The notes: a model not told the origin generated them from the letters alone. 64,000 bases of DNA from [Empedobacter] haloabium (GCA_008011715.2 CP136508.1:1364001-1428000); one strand, 5' to 3'. Numbered from the stretch's first letter, positions 44,344 through 56,629 are shown. Numbers and translations are program-made.

Positions 44344-45771
44344 TCAGCGTTCGCGCATGCTTTCGCTGGTATGCACGATCAATGGCGACAGGAAATAGTC
44401 AATCACGCGCCGCTTGCCGGTCTTGACCTCGACCGTCACCGCCATGCCCGGCGACAGGTTGACGGCCGTGCCGTCCACGTCGATGCTGGCCTTGTCCATG
44501 CGCACCCTCGCCGAATAGACGAGGCCGCGCTTTTCGTCATTGATGGCGTCGTGCGACACGGACGTGACGTGCGCGTGCACCGTGCCATATTTCGTGTACT
44601 GGAAGGTTTCGAACTTGACCTCGGCGTCCTGGCCCGGCTTGACGAAGCCAATGTCCTTGTTCTCCAGAAAGGCCTCCACTTCCAGCGCGTGATCGCGCGG
44701 CACCACCACCATCAGCGGCTGCGCCGGGGTGACGACGCCTCCGACCGTGTGCACCGCCAACTGCTGTACGGTGCCATCGACCGGCGACGTCAGCCGCATC
44801 AGCTGGCCGCGCGTGCTGGCCTTGCGCAGCTCCTGTTCCAGGGCGGCGACCTTCTGCTGGCCATCGGTGATGCTGTCCAGGCTCAGGCGGCGGGTTTCCG
44901 CCAGCAGTTCCGCGCGTTGCCCGCGCGCCTCGCGCAGGGCCGCCTCGATTTCCTTCTTCCGGCTGGACAGGTTGGCCAGGTCGCCCTCGACCTCGATGCG
45001 GGCCTGCTCGCGTTCCAGGTAGCCGTGCTTGGAAGCGAAGTTCTGCTCGACCAGGCGCTGGTAGTCCTGGGCGCGCTGGCGCGCGATCGGCAGGGTCTGT
45101 TCCAGCTTGCGCACCAGCTCCTGCGCCGAGCGCAGCTCCGCCTCGCGCTTGGCCACCTCCGCGTCGATGCGGGCCTGGCGCGCGCCCAGCTCCGCCATCT
45201 GCGACGCCAGCAGGCGCTGTGCCTCGACGTAGCGCAGCTCGTCCACGCCGCCCGGGCGCGCCAGCCGCGGGCTGCCGCCATGGTCCAGTGCCGCCAGCAG
45301 CGCCTGGCCGCGCGCCACCTGCAGCCGCGCCACCGCCAGGTCGCTGGCGACGCGGTCCGCGTCGGCCGTGGCCGTGGTGGCATCGAGTTCGATCAGCACG
45401 TCGCCGGCCTTGACGAGCTGGCCGTCCGTGACATGGATCGCCTTCACGGTCGCCGTCTCGAAAGGCTGGATGGTCTTGGTGCGGTCGTTCGGCACGACCT
45501 TGCCCTGTGCCGTCGCTACCAGGTCGACGTGACCGAAGCAGGCCCACAGCAGGGCCAGCGCGACGAAGCCGATCAGCAGCCACATCGCCACGCGCGGCGC
45601 CGGCGAGACCGGCGTCTCCTGCAGCGCCAGCGCGGCCGGCAGGAACTGCGCCTCATGGGGCAGGCGCGGCACCGGTTCCATCCGGTGCCGCTGGGCCCAG
45701 GCCTGGCGCCATACGGCGCCGTAGCGTTTCGACAGGTCGCCGAACGCCTGCAATGTCATCGTGATGCTCAT
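44344..45771 (-). CDS. Type I secretion membrane-fusion (adaptor) protein, HlyD family
   Basis: A 475-residue periplasmic adaptor with one N-terminal membrane helix (about 60-80), a lipoyl-like half (GKVVPNDRTKTIQPFETATV), a long alpha-helical coiled-coil hairpin (about 140-310) that reaches the outer-membrane channel, and the HlyD C-terminal domain (LTSPVDGTVQQLAVHTVGGV, FLENKDIGFVKPGQDAEVKF). It lies 15 bp after the exporter gene and pairs with it. No TolC-type gene is present in the window. Confidence 0.95.
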   Translation of the reverse strand: MSITMTLQAFGDLSKRYGAVWRQAWAQRHRMEPVPRLPHEAQFLPAALALQETPVSPAPRVAMWLLIGFVALALLWACFGHVDLVATAQGKVVPNDRTKTIQPFETATVKAIHVTDGQLVKAGDVLIELDATTATADADRVASDLAVARLQVARGQALLAALDHGGSPRLARPGGVDELRYVEAQRLLASQMAELGARQARIDAEVAKREAELRSAQELVRKLEQTLPIARQRAQDYQRLVEQNFASKHGYLEREQARIEVEGDLANLSSRKKEIEAALREARGQRAELLAETRRLSLDSITDGQQKVAALEQELRKASTRGQLMRLTSPVDGTVQQLAVHTVGGVVTPAQPLMVVVPRDHALEVEAFLENKDIGFVKPGQDAEVKFETFQYTKYGTVHAHVTSVSHDAINDEKRGLVYSARVRMDKASIDVDGTAVNLSPGMAVTVEVKTGKRRVIDYFLSPLIVHTSESMRER

Positions 45772-45786
45772 GTCTGTGCTCTTTCC

Positions 45787-47979
<2,193 letters not shown>

Positions 47980-48064
47980 GAGGTCCTCGATAGTGCGAAA
48001 CAAAAATGACCTGCCCCGGCCACGCGGGCCGGGTGCAGGGAAAAACGATGGAGCCAGGGCGGCA

Positions 48065-48090
48065 GGCATCCCGGCCGGAGCCGGGATGCC
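48065..48090 (-). terminator. GC-rich hairpin between the RTX gene and its exporter
   Basis: GGCATCCCGGC and GCCGGGATGCC form a perfect 11-bp stem with a four-base loop nine bases after the RTX stop codon. Without a T-run it is more likely a partial terminator or an mRNA-stabilising hairpin that makes more RTX message than exporter message. Confidence 0.6.
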
Positions 48091-48098
48091 GCGCGCGC

Positions 48099-51000
48099 TT
48101 ATTTCCAGTTGGCCGCGATGACCGGGTTCAGCGCCGCCTGGTAGTCGGCGGGCAGCGAGGTCTGGCCCGGCACCGGCGGCGCGAACGCCGCCATGGCCGA
48201 CACCAGCGCCTCCACCTGGCCTTCCAGCAGGTGCTTGCCGTTGGCGAGATCGAAGCCGTCGACACGGTATGCGCTGCCGCTGTACCAGTTGCGGATGGTC
48301 AGCTTGTCGTTGGTCTCGATCAGGGTCAGCTGCAGGTCGCTGCCGCTCTTTTGCAGCCAGATCTGGCCTTCCGCCACACCCGCCCCGAAGGCGACGCGGT
48401 CGTCGCTGGCGCCGCCGTCGTAGCTGCTGATGCTGTCCGCACCGGCACCCTTGCCGAACAGGTACTTGTCGCTGCCGGCGCCGCCGTCCAGCGTGTCGTT
48501 GCCGGCGCCGCCCTCGAGCGTGTCGTTGCCGGCCTGGCCGGACAGCGCGTCGGCACCCTCGTTGCCCAGCAGGCTGTCGTTGCCGGCGCCGCCATCGAGC
48601 TGGTCGTCGTTCAGGCCACCTTTCAGCACGTCGTCGCCGTCCTCGCCGTACAGGTTGTCGTCGCCCGCGCCGCCGTCCAGCGTGTCGTTGCCGGCACGGG
48701 CGCGCAACGTGTCCTCGCCGCCCAGGCCGGCCAGGCTGTCGGCGCCCGCGTAGCCGATCAGTGTGTCGTTGTCGGCGCCGGCCGCCAGCACCTTCTGCTT
48801 GACGGTGGCCACGTTCCAGGTGGTGCCGTCGGCGAAGCGGATTTCCTCGACCTGGTAGCCGTAGGTGGCATCCTGGCTGAAGTAGTTGTTGACGCGCAGG
48901 CTGTCGCTGCTGCCGGCGAGCGACAGCACCAGCGTGTCGCCGTCGCGCTGCAAGACCACGTCGGCGGCCGCCACGCCATTGGCCAGCTGGATCCGATCGA
49001 GCTTGCCCGCCGTGCTTTCGTGGGCGCTGATGGTGTCCTTGCCCGCGCCCCGGCCGAACAGGTAGACGTCGTTGCCGCTACCGCCGTCGAGCGTGTCGTT
49101 GCCGGCGCCGCCTTCCAGCGTGTCGTTGCCGGCCTGGCCGTAGAGGGTATCGTCGCCGTCGCCGCCCTGCAGGCTGTCGTTGCCGGTGCCGCCGTCCAGG
49201 CGATCGTTCTGCAGCCCGCCGCGCAGCACGTCGTCGCCATCCTCCCCAGCCAGCTGGTCGTCGCCCCAGCCGCCGTCGAGGGTGTCGTTGCCGGCGCGGC
49301 CATACAGCGCGTCGTCGCCCAGCAGGCCGACCAGGCTGTCGTTGCCGGCGTAGCCGTACAGGCTTTCGCTGTCGTTGCCGCCGGCCTGCACCTTGGCCTT
49401 GATGGCGGCCAGGTCCCAGGTGGTACCGTCGGCAAAGCGGATCTGCTCGACCTGGTAGCCATAGGTCGCATCGGCATAGAAGTGGCTGGCCACGCGCAGG
49501 GTGTCGCCGCTGCCGGCGATCGACAGCACCAGCGCGTCGCCATCGCGCTTGAGCGTGACGTCCGCTGCCGCGATGCCGGCGCCCAGCTGGATCACGTCCA
49601 GCTTGCCGGCCGTGCTGTCGTAGCCGCTGATTGTGTCCTTGCCGGCGCCGCGGCCGAACAGGTAGGCGTCGTTGCCGGCGCCGCCGTCGAGCGTATCGTT
49701 GCCGCTGCCGCCGTCGATCGTGTCGTTGCCGGCCTGGCCGTGGACGGTGTCGTCGCCGTCGCCGCCTTGCAGGTTGTCGGCGCCGTTGCCGCCATCGAGC
49801 CGGTCGTTGTTGGCGCCGCCGCGCAGCACGTCGTCGCCGTCATCGCCGGCCAGCTGATCTTCGCCCGTGCCGCCGTCGAGGGTGTCGTTGCCGCCCTTGC
49901 CGGATACCGTGTCGTCGCCGGCCAGCCCGGCCAGGTTGTCCGCCGTGGCGTAGCCGTACAGCGTGTCGCTGTCGGTGCCGGCGGCCTGCACGCGCGCCTT
50001 GACCGTGGCCAGGTCCCAGGTCGTGCCGTCGGCGAAGCGGATTTCCTCGACCTGGTAGCCATAGGAGGCGTCGTTGTAGAAATAGCTGCCGACGCGCAGC
50101 GTGTCGGCCGTGCCGTTGATCGACAGTACCAGCGCGTCGCCGTCGCGCTTGAGCGTGACGTCGGCAGCCGCGATGCCGGCGCCGAGCCTGACGACGTCGA
50201 CCTTGCCCGCCGTGCCGTCGTGCGCGCTGATCGTATCCCTGCCGGCGCCCCGGCCGAACAGGTAGACGTCGTTGCCGGCGCCGCCGTCCAGCGTGTCGTT
50301 GCCGGCGCCGCCTTCCAGCGTGTCGTTGCCGGCCTGGCCGTAGACGGTGTCGTCGCCGTCGCCGCCCTGCAGGAGGTCGGCGCCGTTGCCGCCGTCGAGG
50401 CGGTCGTTGTGCAGCCCGCCGCGCAGCACGTCGTCGCCGTCCTCGCCGGCCAGCTGGTCGTCGCCCCAGCCGCCGTCCAGCGTGTCGTTGCCGGCGCGGC
50501 CGGACAGCGTGTCGTCGCCCAGCAAGCCGGCCAGGTTGTCCGCGCCCGCGTAGCCGATCAGCGCATCGTTCTCGCCGGTGGCCGCCGTGACCTTGGCCTT
50601 GACCGCGGCGACGTCCCACGTGGTGCCGCTGGCGAAGCGGATCTGCTCGACCTGGTAGCCGCCGGCGCCATCGGTGTTGAAGTAGCTGGAAACGCGCAGC
50701 GTGTCGCCGGTGCCCTTGATTGCCAGCACCAGCGTGTCGCCTTCGCGTCCCAGCACCACGTCCGCCTCCGCCACCTCGGCGCCCAGCACGATGGCATCGA
50801 CCTTGCCGGCCGTGACGTCATAGCCGCCGATCGTGTCGCGACCGGCGCCCTTGCCGAACCTGTAAACGTCGCTGCCGTCGCCGCCATACAGCGCGTCGTT
50901 GCCGGCACCACCGTCCAGCGTGTCGTTGCCGGCCTGGCCGTACAGCGTGTCGTTGCCGGCGCCACCTGCCAGGTTGTCGCCGGCTGGGGTGCCGTTGATG

Positions 51001-54000
51001 CTGACGCTCGGCGCTGGCGTCACCGTCACCAGCTTCGACTTGACGGTGGCGTAGTCCCACGTGGTGCCGTCGGCGAACTTCAGGTGTTCCATGACGTAGG
51101 CGGAAGCGCCGTCGTTGTAGAAGTAGCTCTGCACGCGCAGCGTGTCGTCGCTGCCATTGATGGCGATCAGCAGGTCGTCGCTGACGCGCGTCAGCGTCAC
51201 GCCGCCCGCCGCGATGCCGGCGCCCAGCAGGATCGCGTCCGCATTGGTGCCGACGGCGTCGCCATCGTGGTTGTTGATCGTGTCCTGGCCGCCGCCCTTG
51301 CCGAACTGGTACAGGTCGGCGCCGCTGCCGCCCTGCAGGTAGTCGCCGCCGGTGCCGCCGTCGAGGGTGTCGTTGCCGGCATCGCCGTACACGTTGTCGT
51401 TGCCTTCGTTGCCGTGCACCAGGTCGTTGCCGTTGCCGCCGTAGACGGTGTCCTGGCCGACGCCACCACGCGCGCTGTCGTTGCCGTCGCCGCCCTGCAG
51501 GTTGTCGTTGCCGGAAGCGCCGGTCAGCGCGTCGTCGCCGGCCTGGCCGTACAAGACGTCGTTGCCCTCGCCGCCGGCCAGCGTGTCGGCCGTGGCGTAG
51601 CCGTGCAGCGTGTCGTTGTTGGCGCTGCCTGCCTGCACCTTGGCCTTCACGGCCGCGATGTCCCACGTGGTGCCGTCGGCGAAGCGGATCGTCTCGACCG
51701 TGTAGTTCGACGCGGCCTCGCCGTGGAAGTAGCTTTGCACGCGCAGCGTGTCGCCGCTGGCGGCCAGGGTCAGCACGAGGTCGTCGCCGGTCCGCGTCAG
51801 CGTCACGCCGGCCGGGGCGATGCCCGCGCCCAGCTGGATCGTGTCCGCATTGGTGCCCAGCGCGTCGTTGTCGTAGTTGTACAGCGTGTCCTGGCCGGCG
51901 CCGGTGCCGAACAGGTAGACGTCCGCGCCGGCGCCGCCGGCCACGTAATCGTTGCCGGCACCGCCATCGAGCGTGTCGTTGCCCGCTTCGCCGTACAGCG
52001 TGTCGTGCTGCTCGTTGCCCTGCAGGTTGTCGTTGCCGGCGTCGCCCGACAGGGTGTCGTTGCCGATGCCGCCGCGCGCGATGTCGTTGCCGTCGCCGCC
52101 CTGCAGCCGGTCGGCGCCGGCGGCGCCATCGAGCACGTCGTCGCCGGCACCACCGTAGACCGTGTCGTTGCCTTCGCCGCCGTTCAGGGTGTCCGCGCCG
52201 GCATAACCGTACAGCAGGTCGTTGTTGCCGGTGCCGGCCTGCACCTTGGCCTTGACCGTCGCCACGTCCCAGGCGGTGCCGTCGGCGAAGCGCAGCATCT
52301 CGACCGCGTAGCTGGAGGCGCCGTCGCTGTTGAAGTAGGCCTGCACGCGCAGGGTGTCGTCGCTGCCGTTGATGGCGATGACGAGGTCGTCGCCGGTGCG
52401 GCTCAGCGCGACGCCGGCCGGCAGGACGCCGGCGCCCAGCTGGATCGTGTCGGCATTGGTGCCGGCCGCGTCGTTGTCGGCGTTGTAGATCGCGTCGCGG
52501 CCGGAGCCCTTGCCGAACAGGTAGACGTCTGCGCCGGCGCCGCCTTGCAGGTCGTCGTTGCCGCTGCCGCCATCGAGCGTGTCGTTGCCGGCTTCGCCGT
52601 ACAGTGTGTCGTTCTGTTCGTTGCCGTACAGGCCATCGTGGCCGCTGCCGCCGTACAGCACGTCGTTGCCGAGGCCCCCGCGCGCCGTGTCGTCGCCGTC
52701 GCCCGCCTGCAGGTAATCGGCACCGCCGCCGCCGCGCAGGCTGTCGTTGCCGGCATAGCCGTACAGCGTGTCGTTGCCTTCATTGCCGTCCAGCGTGTCG
52801 GCGCCGGCATAGCCGTACACGGTGTCGTTGCCCAGCGTGGGCACCTGCACCATCGTCTTGATGATCGCCGTGTCGAGCATGCTGCCGTCGGCGAAGCGGA
52901 TGGTCTCGACGACGTAGCTATTGGCGGCGTCGCCGTTGAAGTAGCTTTGCACGCGCAGTACGTCGTCCGTGCCCTTGATGGCGATGAGCAGGTCCTCGCC
53001 GGCCCGGTGCAACGCCACGTCGGCCTGGGTGATGCCGGCGCCCAGCTGGATCGTGTCGGCGCTGGTGCCGACCGCGTCGTTGTCGTGGTTGGCGACGGTG
53101 TCCTGGCCCGAGCCCTTGCCGAACAGGTAGACGTCGGCGCCGGCGCCGCCGCTCAGGTAGTCGTTGCCGCTGCCGCCATCGAGCGTGTCGTTGCCGGCTT
53201 CGCCGTACAGGTTGTCGTTGTGGGCATCGCCGCGCACGCTGTCGTTGCCGTTGCCGCTATAGACCGTGTCGTTGCCGGCGCCGGCGCGCACCGTGTCGTT
53301 GCCTTCGCCCGCCACCAGGTAGTCGGCGCCGTTGCCGCCGTCGATCGTGTCGTCGCCGCCGTAGCCGTAGACGGTATCGTTGCCGTCGCCGCCGCCGATG
53401 CTGTCGGCGCTGGCATAGCCGAGCAGGGAATCGGCACCGGCGCTGGAGGCGAGCACCTTGGCCTTGACCGTGGCGACATCCCATGCGGTACCGTTGGCGA
53501 AGGCGATCTTCTCGACCGCGTAAGGTGCGCTGCCGTCGCTGTTGAAGTAGCTCTGTACGCGCAGGGTGTCGTCGGTGCCGTTGATGCGCACGATCAGGTC
53601 GTCGCTCACGCGGCTCAGCGACACGCCTTCCGGCGCGATGCCGGCGGCCAGCTCGATGGTGTCCGCATTGGTGCCGGCGGCGTCGCTGTCGTGGTTGTAC
53701 ACCGTGTCCTGGCCGGCGCCCTTGCCGAACAGGTAGACGTCGGCGCCGGCGCCACCGCTCAGGTAGTCGTTGCCGCTGCCGCCATCGAGTGTGTCGTTGC
53801 CGGCTTCGCCGTACAGGTTGTCGTTGCCGCCTTTGCCCAGCAGGAGGTCGTTGCCGTCGCGGCCATACAGCGTGTCCGCGGCGTCGGTGCCGGTCAGCAG
53901 GTCGGGGCGCGAGGTGCCCGTCAGGTTGTGTTCCGTAGCGGCGGCAAAGCGCACCGTCCAGCTGCTCAGCTCTTCGCTGAAGCTGGCCAGCTCCGGCGCG

Positions 54001-55928
54001 GCGCCGATCTGGCGCGCCAGGAAAGCGCTGGCATTCCAGCCCAGCTTGGCCAGCTTGACTTCGCCGAACGCGCTGAGGAACTCGACCAGGTCGACGATGC
54101 CTTGCTGCGGGTTGGCCTTGATGGCCTGGGTGAAGGCCGCTTCCAGTTGCGTGAACGAGAATACCGGGAACTCGCCCTGCATCGTGGTGCCGATCTTGTC
54201 GTAGTAGGGCTTCAGGCGCGTTTCCAGCAGCAGCGATTCGTAGATGTCCGTCTTGAAGCGCTCGTAGGCCAGCGTGATGCTGGTGACCTGCTCGGCCGCC
54301 AGCGCGACCGTCACGTTGCCCGACGTCGCGGTCAGCGGCGTGAAGCGCGCCTGGCCGTTGGCGCCGCCATAGGTGAAGCCCATGAAGCGTTCCACCACGC
54401 CCAGCTTGCGCACGAACTCGTCGTAGGCGGGCGTGCCGGCGGTCAGGCCGGCCAGGGTGTAGGTCAGTTTGACGCCGCTGGATGCCAGCGCGTCCGCCTG
54501 CGCCTTGAGCGGCTTCAGGTCGGCCGTATTGGCCCACTTCTCGATGAAGGTGTCGAGCTGGCCGATCTGGCCGGCGCGGGTGGTTTGCGCCACATAGCCC
54601 TGCACCGTGTTGCCCAGGTCGGACGACAGGCTGATGGCCTCGTCCAGGTCGCGCACGCGGCCGGAACCGCGCAAGGTCGGCAGCGCCTTGGCCTGGGCGG
54701 TCAGCGGCACGTGGTCGGTGAACTGGCGGTAGAAGGTGTTGACCAGCAGGTCCAGGTTGGCGGCCGCGCCATTGGTCTCGCCGGTGGTGCCCGTGGTGCC
54801 GTTGGAACGGATGAAGGTGCCGGCGGCCGTCTGGATATTGCCGTTGCCCAGGTCCGTGCGCACGGCCGTGGCATTGACGCCGATGCCGACGATGCCGTTC
54901 GCACCCAGCGTGGACAGCTCGCCCGCCTGGGTGACGCCGTCCTGGTTCAGGTCGCGCCAAATGCGCAGGTTGGCGAACACGCTGTCGCTGCCATCGAGCT
55001 TGCCGTCACGGTTGGCGTCCAGGTCGCGCAAGGCGTCGAAGCCGTCGCTGGCGAACTGGCCGTTCGATTTGATGGTGTCCACGCCGAACAGCTCGCGGCC
55101 CGAGTCGATCGTGCCGTTGCCGTTGCGGTCCATGACCAGCCAGCCATCGTCCGGCTTGACCCAGCCGGTGCCGGTGCGCACGCCGTCGGCGTCGTGGTCG
55201 AACAGCACGACGGTGCCGTTGCGAGTGCTGGTGGTCTCGATGCCGTCGCCGTCCAGGTCCAGCACGAGCGGATCGCGCCGCGGTGGGGTGGTGCCGTTGG
55301 CACCGGCGCCGCCGCCGCCACCGCCGGGACCGCCGGAGGAGCCGCCGCCCGTGCCACCGGTGCCGCCCGAGCTGCCGCCGGAGCTGCCGCCGGGGCCGTC
55401 GGGACTGCCGCCGCCGGCACCGGGCGCGCCGCCGCCGCCGCCCGGGCCGCCCGGTGCGGAAGGATCGCCGCTATCGTCGCCGCCGGCCGGCTCGCCGGGC
55501 GCCGGCAGGTCGGTATCGGAACCGGGCGACCAGTTGTCGCCCAGGTCGTCCTGTTCCGGCTCGTTCAGGCCGGCACGCTCGAGCGCCTCGTCCACCGTGG
55601 CGTTGGAGTTGGTGTCGAGCGGATCGTATGCATGGTGTTCGTTGCCGATGGCGTCCACGGCATCGACGATATTGTTCCAGTCTTCGGACAGGTCGTCGCC
55701 CGACTTGATGATCTCGCGTGGATCGTCGTTTTCGGGATCGAAGTCGGGAAAGCGGGAATCGTACGGGCCGACGGTGGTGCGGATGTCGCCGAAGGAGCCG
55801 TCCGGCTGCCTGGTGGGACCGCCCCGGGCGCCCCACTGGTTGCCGGCCGAATCCGTGTAGACGATATATTTGTGGTAATAGCCGAGTGGGCTGAGGCGGT
55901 AATACCGTACCTCGATGGTTTCTGCCAT
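48099..55928 (-). CDS. Giant RTX calcium-binding protein secreted by the adjacent type I system
   Basis: A 2609-residue protein without a signal peptide. Residues 1-125 are of unknown fold; 130-215 are a Gly/Pro/Ser-rich linker; then calcium-binding Asp-rich motifs (LVLDLDGDGIETTS, WLVMDRNGNGTIDSGRELFG, DLDANRDGKLDGSDS, DLNQDGVTQAGEL) and a helical region to about 670. From about 680 to 2530 there are ten units of roughly 200 residues, each with RTX nonapeptides (GGxGxDxLx) followed by a haemolysin-type calcium-binding-related domain (VYLFGKGAGQDT ... DDTLRVQSYF ... IRFADGTTWD). The last 80 residues are the secretion signal region. No catalytic domain recognised; adhesin or matrix role is possible. 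Confidence 0.93.
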   Translation of the reverse strand: MAETIEVRYYRLSPLGYYHKYIVYTDSAGNQWGARGGPTRQPDGSFGDIRTTVGPYDSRFPDFDPENDDPREIIKSGDDLSEDWNNIVDAVDAIGNEHHAYDPLDTNSNATVDEALERAGLNEPEQDDLGDNWSPGSDTDLPAPGEPAGGDDSGDPSAPGGPGGGGGAPGAGGGSPDGPGGSSGGSSGGTGGTGGGSSGGPGGGGGGAGANGTTPPRRDPLVLDLDGDGIETTSTRNGTVVLFDHDADGVRTGTGWVKPDDGWLVMDRNGNGTIDSGRELFGVDTIKSNGQFASDGFDALRDLDANRDGKLDGSDSVFANLRIWRDLNQDGVTQAGELSTLGANGIVGIGVNATAVRTDLGNGNIQTAAGTFIRSNGTTGTTGETNGAAANLDLLVNTFYRQFTDHVPLTAQAKALPTLRGSGRVRDLDEAISLSSDLGNTVQGYVAQTTRAGQIGQLDTFIEKWANTADLKPLKAQADALASSGVKLTYTLAGLTAGTPAYDEFVRKLGVVERFMGFTYGGANGQARFTPLTATSGNVTVALAAEQVTSITLAYERFKTDIYESLLLETRLKPYYDKIGTTMQGEFPVFSFTQLEAAFTQAIKANPQQGIVDLVEFLSAFGEVKLAKLGWNASAFLARQIGAAPELASFSEELSSWTVRFAAATEHNLTGTSRPDLLTGTDAADTLYGRDGNDLLLGKGGNDNLYGEAGNDTLDGGSGNDYLSGGAGADVYLFGKGAGQDTVYNHDSDAAGTNADTIELAAGIAPEGVSLSRVSDDLIVRINGTDDTLRVQSYFNSDGSAPYAVEKIAFANGTAWDVATVKAKVLASSAGADSLLGYASADSIGGGDGNDTVYGYGGDDTIDGGNGADYLVAGEGNDTVRAGAGNDTVYSGNGNDSVRGDAHNDNLYGEAGNDTLDGGSGNDYLSGGAGADVYLFGKGSGQDTVANHDNDAVGTSADTIQLGAGITQADVALHRAGEDLLIAIKGTDDVLRVQSYFNGDAANSYVVETIRFADGSMLDTAIIKTMVQVPTLGNDTVYGYAGADTLDGNEGNDTLYGYAGNDSLRGGGGADYLQAGDGDDTARGGLGNDVLYGGSGHDGLYGNEQNDTLYGEAGNDTLDGGSGNDDLQGGAGADVYLFGKGSGRDAIYNADNDAAGTNADTIQLGAGVLPAGVALSRTGDDLVIAINGSDDTLRVQAYFNSDGASSYAVEMLRFADGTAWDVATVKAKVQAGTGNNDLLYGYAGADTLNGGEGNDTVYGGAGDDVLDGAAGADRLQGGDGNDIARGGIGNDTLSGDAGNDNLQGNEQHDTLYGEAGNDTLDGGAGNDYVAGGAGADVYLFGTGAGQDTLYNYDNDALGTNADTIQLGAGIAPAGVTLTRTGDDLVLTLAASGDTLRVQSYFHGEAASNYTVETIRFADGTTWDIAAVKAKVQAGSANNDTLHGYATADTLAGGEGNDVLYGQAGDDALTGASGNDNLQGGDGNDSARGGVGQDTVYGGNGNDLVHGNEGNDNVYGDAGNDTLDGGTGGDYLQGGSGADLYQFGKGGGQDTINNHDGDAVGTNADAILLGAGIAAGGVTLTRVSDDLLIAINGSDDTLRVQSYFYNDGASAYVMEHLKFADGTTWDYATVKSKLVTVTPAPSVSINGTPAGDNLAGGAGNDTLYGQAGNDTLDGGAGNDALYGGDGSDVYRFGKGAGRDTIGGYDVTAGKVDAIVLGAEVAEADVVLGREGDTLVLAIKGTGDTLRVSSYFNTDGAGGYQVEQIRFASGTTWDVAAVKAKVTAATGENDALIGYAGADNLAGLLGDDTLSGRAGNDTLDGGWGDDQLAGEDGDDVLRGGLHNDRLDGGNGADLLQGGDGDDTVYGQAGNDTLEGGAGNDTLDGGAGNDVYLFGRGAGRDTISAHDGTAGKVDVVRLGAGIAAADVTLKRDGDALVLSINGTADTLRVGSYFYNDASYGYQVEEIRFADGTTWDLATVKARVQAAGTDSDTLYGYATADNLAGLAGDDTVSGKGGNDTLDGGTGEDQLAGDDGDDVLRGGANNDRLDGGNGADNLQGGDGDDTVHGQAGNDTIDGGSGNDTLDGGAGNDAYLFGRGAGKDTISGYDSTAGKLDVIQLGAGIAAADVTLKRDGDALVLSIAGSGDTLRVASHFYADATYGYQVEQIRFADGTTWDLAAIKAKVQAGGNDSESLYGYAGNDSLVGLLGDDALYGRAGNDTLDGGWGDDQLAGEDGDDVLRGGLQNDRLDGGTGNDSLQGGDGDDTLYGQAGNDTLEGGAGNDTLDGGSGNDVYLFGRGAGKDTISAHESTAGKLDRIQLANGVAAADVVLQRDGDTLVLSLAGSSDSLRVNNYFSQDATYGYQVEEIRFADGTTWNVATVKQKVLAAGADNDTLIGYAGADSLAGLGGEDTLRARAGNDTLDGGAGDDNLYGEDGDDVLKGGLNDDQLDGGAGNDSLLGNEGADALSGQAGNDTLEGGAGNDTLDGGAGSDKYLFGKGAGADSISSYDGGASDDRVAFGAGVAEGQIWLQKSGSDLQLTLIETNDKLTIRNWYSGSAYRVDGFDLANGKHLLEGQVEALVSAMAAFAPPVPGQTSLPADYQAALNPVIAANWK
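48400..53850 (-). repeat. Ten tandem units of about 600 bp within the RTX gene
   Basis: The VYLFG/DxYxFG motif recurs near 53720, 53115, 52510, 51905, 51300, 50850, 50250, 49650, 49050 and 48450, so the period is about 600 bp except one 450-bp interval between the fifth and sixth. Units 1-5 share ADTIxLGAGI and a DxDAxGTN segment; units 6-10 share TAGKxDxIxLGAGI-type sequence. Confidence 0.88.
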
Positions 55929-55961
55929 GTTGTTATTCCCTAATTTTGTATGGAGATTGTT

Positions 55962-56342
55962 TTACAGCGCGCGGTAAATCAGCAGGCCGCTGGCGTGTTT
56001 CACTTTATCGTTGTCGAAAATAATGACGACGCGGATCTCGTCGTGGAAGCCGAGGCTCGCGATCAGGCCTTTTTCCTTGCGGACGGCGATCAGCGTGCGG
56101 GTCTTGTCGGCGGCTTCCGGTTGTTCGTGCAGGGTGAAGCCCTGCTGTTGCAGCCGGCGTTCGACGTCTTTCCTGCCCGTGCCCGTGGCGATATGGGATT
56201 GCACGGTCGTGGAAATGTCGATTTGGTCGGATTTGTCGGTCTGGCGGATACGCTCGATATCGGTAACGAGATTGCTGGCCATGGCGGCTCCTTGAAACAG
56301 GGCGAGAATGAGGGTCAGGAATGCGGCGGCGAGAGTGGGCAT
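55962..56342 (-). CDS. Small secreted protein upstream of the RTX gene (126 aa)
   Basis: Hydrophobic N-terminus (MPTLAAAFLTLILALFQGAA, a signal peptide), then a charged domain with IERIRQTDKSDQIDISTT and a beta-rich C-terminal half (EIRVVIIFDNDKVKHASGLL). No family recognised. The stop is 33 bp before the RTX start, so it is likely the first gene of the secretion operon. No good ribosome site is visible for ATG 56342; the next in-frame ATG (near 56282) would remove the signal peptide. Confidence 0.65.
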   Translation of the reverse strand: MPTLAAAFLTLILALFQGAAMASNLVTDIERIRQTDKSDQIDISTTVQSHIATGTGRKDVERRLQQQGFTLHEQPEAADKTRTLIAVRKEKGLIASLGFHDEIRVVIIFDNDKVKHASGLLIYRAL

Positions 56343-56629
56343 TTTTGGTGGTGAACCGTGAATGGCGCAGCGACGGTCGAGGCTGCTAAGGGCAGGGGCT
56401 ATTATGCAAAAGACATCACTGTGGTATTAGGGGGTTTTGGTAAGAATATGTCGCAGATTTGTAGGAAAGCGACCGGCGCCGCGCATGGCGCACGTCAAAC
56501 GCGGCGCGTGCCGTAAGTTGCAGTTCGTCAATTTCTTCTTCAGGCCCGGCATGCAAGATGCCTGGACCTGCCCGCGCATGTGCGAGGGGACAGGCCGTTA
56601 CCGTCGTCCACCTCACCAGGAGCACTGCC

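Noticed and set aside
48006..55943. Uninterrupted 2645-codon frame antisense to the RTX gene
   Set aside because: It is a by-product of GC-rich repetitive codons (GGC, GAC, AAC) in the RTX gene. Its translation is Val/Ala/Gln/Arg repeats with no domains, and the RTX frame is clearly real.
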